The notes under the pieces: generated by a model
Told to the model about the DNA's origin: nothing
Database searches by the model: none
The model's input: only the letters and a program-made list of their open reading frames with translations
Made by a program: the position numbers and the translations under genes
Assembly (NCBI GenBank): GCA_033060915.1
Contig: CM065389.1
Coordinates: 11,726,501-11,790,500, forward strand
Direction: 5' to 3'
DNA from: Euryodendron excelsum
Lineage: Eukaryota; Streptophyta; Magnoliopsida; Ericales; Pentaphylacaceae
Length of the DNA stretch: 64,000 bases
Shown: positions 58,788 to 64,000 of the stretch, piece by piece
Layout: every line of letters starts with the position of its first letter
Numbering within the stretch: the first letter of the stretch is position 1

Positions 58788-61721
58788 TCAGGCAGTCCGG
58801 TTTGGACATTTACGCCTATCATGGCCTTGTTGTTTACAAATACCGCAATTATTGAATTGTCGTCTCCTAGAGACGTCCATCTCATTCTGGATTCGTTTGT
58901 TTTTTTGGACGCCCTGGCGTAGCTTCTCGTCGACGGGTCGGATCTGGAATGAGCTTAGGACCATCATAGGAAACCCAATAATGCTCGTGCACCATCGGTT
59001 GGAAACTTGATTCGTACACGTGAGCAAAAACGTCGAGATTATATTGAGGAGCAATTAAGCCCCATGGTTGTTTTCCTGTTTTCGCGCAAACTGCCAGCAT
59101 GTGCGAACAAGGATAATGGTAGATGACCCATTTTCCGCAGTCACACGAGGGAGGATTCAAAGTCACCGGATGTCTGTTATTCCCTTTCGTGCCTACTGGG
59201 TTTGTAATAACCTCAGCGGAACCCTGAGCCCTGCATTTGGAATATACTAACTTCATAGTTGTAATAGAGATGCAGACTTCTACAAATCTATCAATAAACG
59301 GTGTGAATTAAAAAAACTGTATAAATTTTATGACATTACCAATTAAAGACATTAACGCGATGCATCGCCGATCGAGCTTGATAAGATTCTATCTTCTTTT
59401 GCACTTTCGATGTGTACCTCAACCCCTTCTCTGCTGCACGATGAATTTGTACTCGTTTCTCGGTGAAAGTTGCCACCAAACGGTAAAAAGTTACCTGAAC
59501 ACATGCAGTTATGGGCAAGTCTCGTGCACCTCTTAAGACATTATTATAGCACTCTGAATCGTTGGTGGTTAAAACTCCCCAACGATAACCTCCGTCATGC
59601 GCTAATGTCCACTTCCTAGGGTCCTCGTTGCACAGGTCGCGAAATGCTTTTGTCGCTGACTCCGTTTGTAAATTTTTAATCTCATCCATTGCCTCGTCGA
59701 ACTTACGCACCTGACGGGCAGTTCCAGCTTTCCATATAAGATCCTTAACTTTAGCATTGTTGAACTTTTTTTTGGTAATTACTTTTAAAGTGCCTAAGGC
59801 AATATCGATGGACTCCAACTGGTTGCCCGTCTCGTGGACTTTCCCAATAATCTTTTACTGCACTCAATATGGCTGCATGCCGATCAGAAATCAATGTGAT
59901 CCCCTCTTTCCCTGGCACAATAAGATGTCTGACATGGTAGATAAACCATGACCAATCACGATAGTTTTCCGATTCAACTACTGCGAAAGCTAGAGGGAAA
60001 ACATTGTTGGCAACAGTTTTGGCCACAGCAATCAATAACACTCCTGTATATTTCCCATAAAGGTGGGTACCATCGATACAAATCACTGGAGGGCAGTGGT
60101 TGAAACCTTCAATGCATGGACGGAATGCCCAGAAAATTCTGTCAAGCGCGACGTCGGCAGACCTTCCAATGTCACGTGTTTCCAATACCACAGCTGTGCC
60201 CGGGTTCCTGAACTGCAACGTTCTCATGTACCTTGGTAACTTCTCATAGGACTTATCCTAATCCCCGAAAACCATCGCAATGGACTTTGTTCTTCCAAGC
60301 CAAGCTTTTTTGTATGAGACTGTGAAACCAGCACTACTTTTTACACTCTCGATTATGGAAGCTATCTTCCATCCAGGGTCTTCCTGTACACCACAACAAA
60401 ATAAATATTCAATCTTTATATTCATATGAGCATTACTGCATAATATCCAAACATCTTACTTTTAAGTTACAATTTATAAGAACTTACCGCAACTTGTGTC
60501 TTAATCATGTGTGCAATGAATGTCGAATTAAGGTTGCGGTGATCCAAACTCTCCATCCCATGTAAACAAGTATGAGGCCCAGGGTATTGTGTGATTTCAA
60601 ACAAAGTATGCTTCTTCTTTAAACAGGCACACAATTTCCATGGGCAATCATGACTGCACCTGGTGCTCCAAACCTTTTTATTTGTTTCTACAACATAATA
60701 ATGTTTGTTCCTCTTCACATGATACCAATTACATGCACGGATCACTGCATCCTTATCTCTAAAAACCATACCTTTTGCAAACTCTGGATTAACATCTGAC
60801 CATGTTGGACCGCGATGGTATAAGTCTCGATCAGCTGCGGAATCATCTACCCCATCCAGGTTCGTAAAAAAGGGCACCGGATTGTCATTCAATTCATTCA
60901 CTTGTTCTTGCCCATCGTCATCAGAGTCGTCATTTTCATCATTTCTTATTAAAACATCAACATCTTCCTCTGATTGATCGGATTGAACAATATCTACATC
61001 TTCATCTTCATCTATCCCTCTACCAATCTCATCAAGGCCCACAAGTCGTTCTACAGGATCCATACTTGTACTGGGACCTCCCGCCTCTACGCACCCCCCT
61101 TGACCCAAAGCATATTGTGGGTGATATGTGGGTGGATTGTCAAAGTCATGCAATTGTTCAACATTACTTAGACCCTGTGAGTAATCATTGTATGGGGTGA
61201 ACAAGTTAGGCATCGATTGTCCTGGCGCATCCTCTTCAATTGCGCTTCGACTACTATGCCCAACTGTAAGCATTCTAGTAAATGTCCCTAAATCCGATGC
61301 ATCACCTCTCCCTCTCAAGATTTCACCGTAGGACTGGACATCTCCCCAATTAAAATCAGGACGATTGTGACTGGTGGTCATTGTGGATATGTCTTTCTCA
61401 ATGTACATTTCAACACAATACATGTCAGGATATCTCGAAGGGAGATTTAACACAGTTTGCAATGTCTCGTCATCCTTAACTGACAACTTCTTATATATCC
61501 ATACTTCTCCATTTTGTCTAACAGGGTATCTACATATGAACTTTATGTTTACATGCTCTCCAAACTCATCCATCTTAGGAATGATTATGTCTCGTAACCC
61601 ACCAAGTGAGGCTCCCAGTTCTACATTATAACATCCACTAGCCTCTATATCATAGGCTATCCCTTCTCTTCGATCTCGGACTATCTTCCCCCCCCCAATA
61701 AAACAGTACCATTGTCGTCAT
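58788..61721 (-). pseudogene. mudrA: mudrA-type MULE transposase, disrupted
   Basis: Three exons fit: 61721-60488, 60383-59340, 59230-58788 (GT-AG, phases agree if the lesions are ignored; about 905 codons). Order of parts: N-terminal PB1-like segment (VRQNGEVWIYKKL), acidic linker, Mutator DNA-binding region (FAKGMVFRDKDAVIRA...CPWKL), DDE core (CIDGTHLYGKYTG with the first Asp, ISDRH with the second, TTNDSECYNN), SWIM zinc finger (CDCGKW...CSH) and a C-terminal zinc knuckle (CGICKQQGHDRRKC). Lesions: TAG at 60,258-60,260 where the family has Trp in GDW-(D/E)-SY, and +1 shifts in a G9 run (61,688-61,696), an A8 run (59,766-59,773) and an A7 run (58,900-58,906). As written no active transposase could be made. 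The homopolymer shifts could be sequencing errors; the nonsense codon less likely so. Confidence 0.88.
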
Positions 61722-63364
61722 TACTTACCTGTGCCTACCATCAAACAAAATGGTTTGAGAATAAAAAAAGTAACACATATATTTACAAAGCAAATAATGG
61801 TTTTGACAAGTAAGGTACTAACAAACTAAAAGTTGATCTTAACTCATATATTTACATGAATATATCTATTTATGTGTTCGATATATAGCAATGTAGCGGA
61901 GTTTAAAATGTTCTCATCAATAGTTTCTTCAAAATTATGAAATTAAAGAAGCCACGTGTTCTATATATAGCACCTCTATTTTTTAATTTAAAATATATTT
62001 AACTTTATTAGCCATTTTAATTTTTTTATTCTTTAAATATTTTTAATGTAAATATCTCATTGATTAATTTTCGTATTTTCCACACAAATCGGACAATTGC
62101 AAGAGAGGTGCTTATATATTTTTCAGAGAAACAGTAAAAGAGTGATTAGTTTCAATTTGCCCTATATTTTTTTAAACAACAGTTATGTTGACAATATTGT
62201 CGAAATTATAAAGTCTTAGGTGCTTGTCATACCTAATAAATTTAAAGTTAATAAAAAATTAAAATAAACATCCCACTAAACACTCAAAACTATACTAATT
62301 TTTTTTAGAAATGAGTACATATAAAAACGGAGATAAGGAAGACCAATTGAAAAAACTTACCCTGAAATAACGAAAATAGAGAAATACACTAAAAAATTTA
62401 TCCATAACAAAAGAAAAGAGAGAAATACCAAAAACCAAGGGTCCAAAGTGCAAACAAATTTACTTGTTTCCATATGCAATGTGTGAGCTTGAAATGAAAT
62501 ATAAACTAAAGCATTTTTATGTCTATAACTAAAATAAAACCAAGAGTAATGCACATATTCACCCACACTCGGAGTATAAGCTTGCGAACAAGTGAGAGAG
62601 GCCACGTTGAGCCTCCAATGATCCTAATTGCTTATTCCTATTTTTAAATTAAATTAAATATTCTTAAAACTTTTAATTTTATATGTAAACACATGTTATA
62701 AGGCCATTTGTTATCTTTATATTTAACTTTAAAATATATTTAACTTTATTAGCCATTTCATTTTTTTTTTCTTTTCATATTTTTAATGTAAATATCTTAT
62801 TGAATAATTTTTTTATTTCATTTTTATTCTTTATTAATTTTATTAGCAATTCCAATTAACTTTATTAATTTTTTATTCTTTACATATTTTTTATTGTTGT
62901 CCCACTCTCTCATTTTTATTTCTTTCATTATATTGCTTAAAGCAAAGCTAATTAAATTAAATTTTAATTTAATACATTTGAAGGAAAATGTAGCAGAGAA
63001 CTTAAACTAAAGTTTTTTCATGTCTATAACTAAAATAAAATTAAGAATAATGCATACACAAAAATTTGTTACCACATATAATTGATGGACTAATAATGCA
63101 CATATTTACTCACAAAGATTCAATAAAAACAAACAAATCAACATACAATGGTTGTAACAATAAAAAATAAACATACCTGTGGTTCACCCACACTCGGAGG
63201 AGAACCCGTGAATGAGAGAGAGAAAGACGCGAATGAGAGATAGAGAGAGGGAGGCGTGACAATGTTGTATATTTTGTAACCTGATGCGCGAGAGAGAGAG
63301 AGAGAGAGAGAGAGACTCACGATCGCTGATATAAAACGAGAATGAACTGAGGAAAACGACTAGG
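61722..63364 (-). promoter_or_regulatory. MULE 5' region upstream of transposase, with internal duplication
   Basis: No coding sequence. Two diverged direct copies are visible: AAATATATTTAACTTTATTA, then TTAGCCATTT and TTTTTAATGTAAATATCT occur near 61,988 and 62,732, and CACCCACACTCGGAG near 62,560 and 63,185. A (GA)n tract at 63,290-63,314 and a possible minus-strand leader exon ending at CCACAG/GTATGT (about 63,178) suggest a non-coding first exon. The acceptor GGCACAG/GTAAGTAATG (about 61,728) would lead into the transposase start. Confidence 0.5.
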
Positions 63365-63612
63365 GTTTATGTCGAGTAAAACCGCCAATTCAATTGGCGG
63401 TTTTAATGAAATCGCTAATTGAATTAGCGGTTTCTTAAAATCGCCAATTCAATTGGCGTTTTTTACTCTACGGTTAAAATCGCTAATCCAATTAGCGTTT
63501 TTATTATAAACGCCAATTCGATTAGCGATAAACTCGTGTTCGAGAATAAAGTTAAAACATCCCTCAATTATAGAATTAAGTTTCTAAAATGGTTTTGTCA
63601 GGGAAACTTCCC
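63365..63612. repeat. Right terminal inverted repeat with five palindromes
   Basis: Palindromes of 19 bp at 63,382-63,400, 63,412-63,430, 63,441-63,459, 63,480-63,498 and 63,510-63,528, for example CCGCCAATTCAATTGGCGG. The outermost stops exactly 84 bp from the element end, mirroring the left terminus. Confidence 0.93.
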
Positions 63613-63621
63613 CAGACAAGG

Positions 63622-63703
63622 AGATTAACAGCTTTTGGTCTTTAAGGATACTTCACTTTCACCAAGGCCGGTTACTTGTGAGTCCCACTTCATTACATAT
63701 GCT

Positions 63704-63734
<31 letters not shown>

Positions 63735-63834
63735 ATTAAACTCATTAAAAGAACAAATATTAAATTTTATAAAAATAAATAAATAAATTAACAATCGTAT
63801 ACGTTTGAATCTTACACTAATTATATGATTCATG
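63622..63834. other. Continuation of duplication copy 2, then AT-rich flank
   Basis: AGATTAACAGCTTTTGG onward matches copy 1 from about 32,373 up to CCCACTTCAT (63,693). Beyond is an (AT)n tract and unique AT-rich DNA. Confidence 0.7.
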
Positions 63835-64000
63835 CACTACAACAAAATCTAATTTAGTGGCATCATTTTAATGACATTTTCTAAAAAAAGTGCAACTAAA
63901 TACACATCTAATGGCATTTCTGAATAATTGTCATTCATCCATATGTCTTCAGCTGGCATTTTACAGAAAAATGACACAAAAAATAAAACTTCGGTGGCAT
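63835..64000. mobile_element. Start of a CACTA (En/Spm) transposon, cut by the window end
   Basis: CACTACAACAAAATCTAA is a CACTA-type terminal inverted repeat. It is preceded by ATG (63,832-63,834), a possible 3-bp target duplication. Subterminal words AGTGGCAT, ATGGCATT, GCTGGCATT and GGTGGCAT and their inverse (AATGACAT) recur every 20-60 bp, as expected of CACTA subterminal repeats. The rest lies outside the window. Confidence 0.75.

Larger units (their letters stand above)
52594..63612. mobile_element. 11,019-bp Mutator-like element (MULE) with PMD passenger gene
   Basis: An exact 9-bp target duplication CAGACAAGG flanks the element (52,585-52,593 and 63,613-63,621). The unoccupied site in copy 1 reads CAGACATGG at about 32,364. 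Termini GGTGTGTTTCCCTGAC and (inverse) GGGAAGTTTCCCTGAC match at 13 of 16, and inverted similarity continues for about 250 bp. Nine-base duplications and long terminal inverted repeats define Mutator elements. Contents, all minus strand: a small unknown gene (54,599-55,278), a PMD gene (55,777-58,457) and a mudrA-type transposase (58,788-61,721). Confidence 0.95.
12885..63700. repeat. Direct tandem duplication of a ~20-kb segment (copy 1 ~12,890-32,443; copy 2 ~32,785 onward)
   Basis: Upstream similarity begins near 12,890 and 32,785 (TGACTATCATTTAA / TAACTATCATTTAA, then CTCTAATTAACTTAATAA). It continues through all exons and introns in the same order and orientation. It ends at GTCCCACTTCAT (to 32,443 in copy 1, to 63,693 in copy 2). 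A spacer of about 340 bp separates the copies. Copy 2 is stretched by the 11-kb MULE, which lies 70-80 bp before its right boundary. Confidence 0.93.

Noticed and set aside
59068..61171. Plus-strand frames within the transposase region
   Set aside because: Opposite-strand shadows of the mudrA exons; no family resemblance.

Overview
The window is plant nuclear DNA, almost certainly from a eudicot. Supporting signs are GT-AG introns of kilobase size, AT-rich intergenic sequence full of plant transposon families (Mutator, CACTA, PIF/Harbinger-type, LTR retrotransposons), and genes of plant-specific families. I cannot name the species. Gene models are splice-site and homology reasoning from the bases alone.

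Layout. Positions 1-12.9 kb are gene-poor: a possible minus-strand promoter and first exons at the left edge, degenerate repeats, a diverged AT-rich block present twice (about 4.25-8.13 kb), a 94-bp minisatellite and small MITE-like elements. From about 12.9 to 32.4 kb lies one copy, and from about 32.8 kb onward a second direct copy, of a roughly 20-kb segment that carries a whole inositol polyphosphate 5-phosphatase gene (type I plant subgroup, IP5P1/IP5P2-like) plus 3' flank. Both copies keep all catalytic motifs. They differ by post-duplication events: copy 1 gained a solo LTR in intron 7 and a frameshift near its C-terminus; copy 2 lost 84 coding bases in exon 6, has a stop in an alternative N-terminal reading frame, lost a TATA-containing promoter segment, and gained a MITE and a Copia-like LTR fragment. 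A 430-bp tract around exon 9 is base-for-base identical although flanking intron sequence differs by several percent.

From 52,594 to 63,612 an 11,019-bp Mutator-like element (MULE) interrupts the 3' flank of copy 2, with an exact 9-bp target duplication. Each end carries five 19-bp palindromes of the form YCGCYAATTSAATTRGCGR, beginning exactly 84 bp from each terminus. Inside, reading from the left: nine copies of a 178-bp satellite, a small unrecognised gene, an 82-bp repeat with CACGTG palindromes, an apparently intact 747-aa plant-mobile-domain (PMD) gene, and a mudrA-type transposase broken by one nonsense codon and three +1 shifts in homopolymer runs. All three MULE genes are on the minus strand. 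The window ends inside the first bases of a CACTA element.

How the genes relate: the two 5-phosphatases would remove the 5-phosphate from inositol phosphates and phosphoinositides and damp IP3/PIP2 signalling; they are recent paralogues and probably partly redundant. The MULE genes serve, or once served, the transposon. The best candidate for an undescribed system is the MULE itself: an intact passenger PMD gene beside a disabled transposase, mirrored palindrome arrays at both ends and an internal satellite array.
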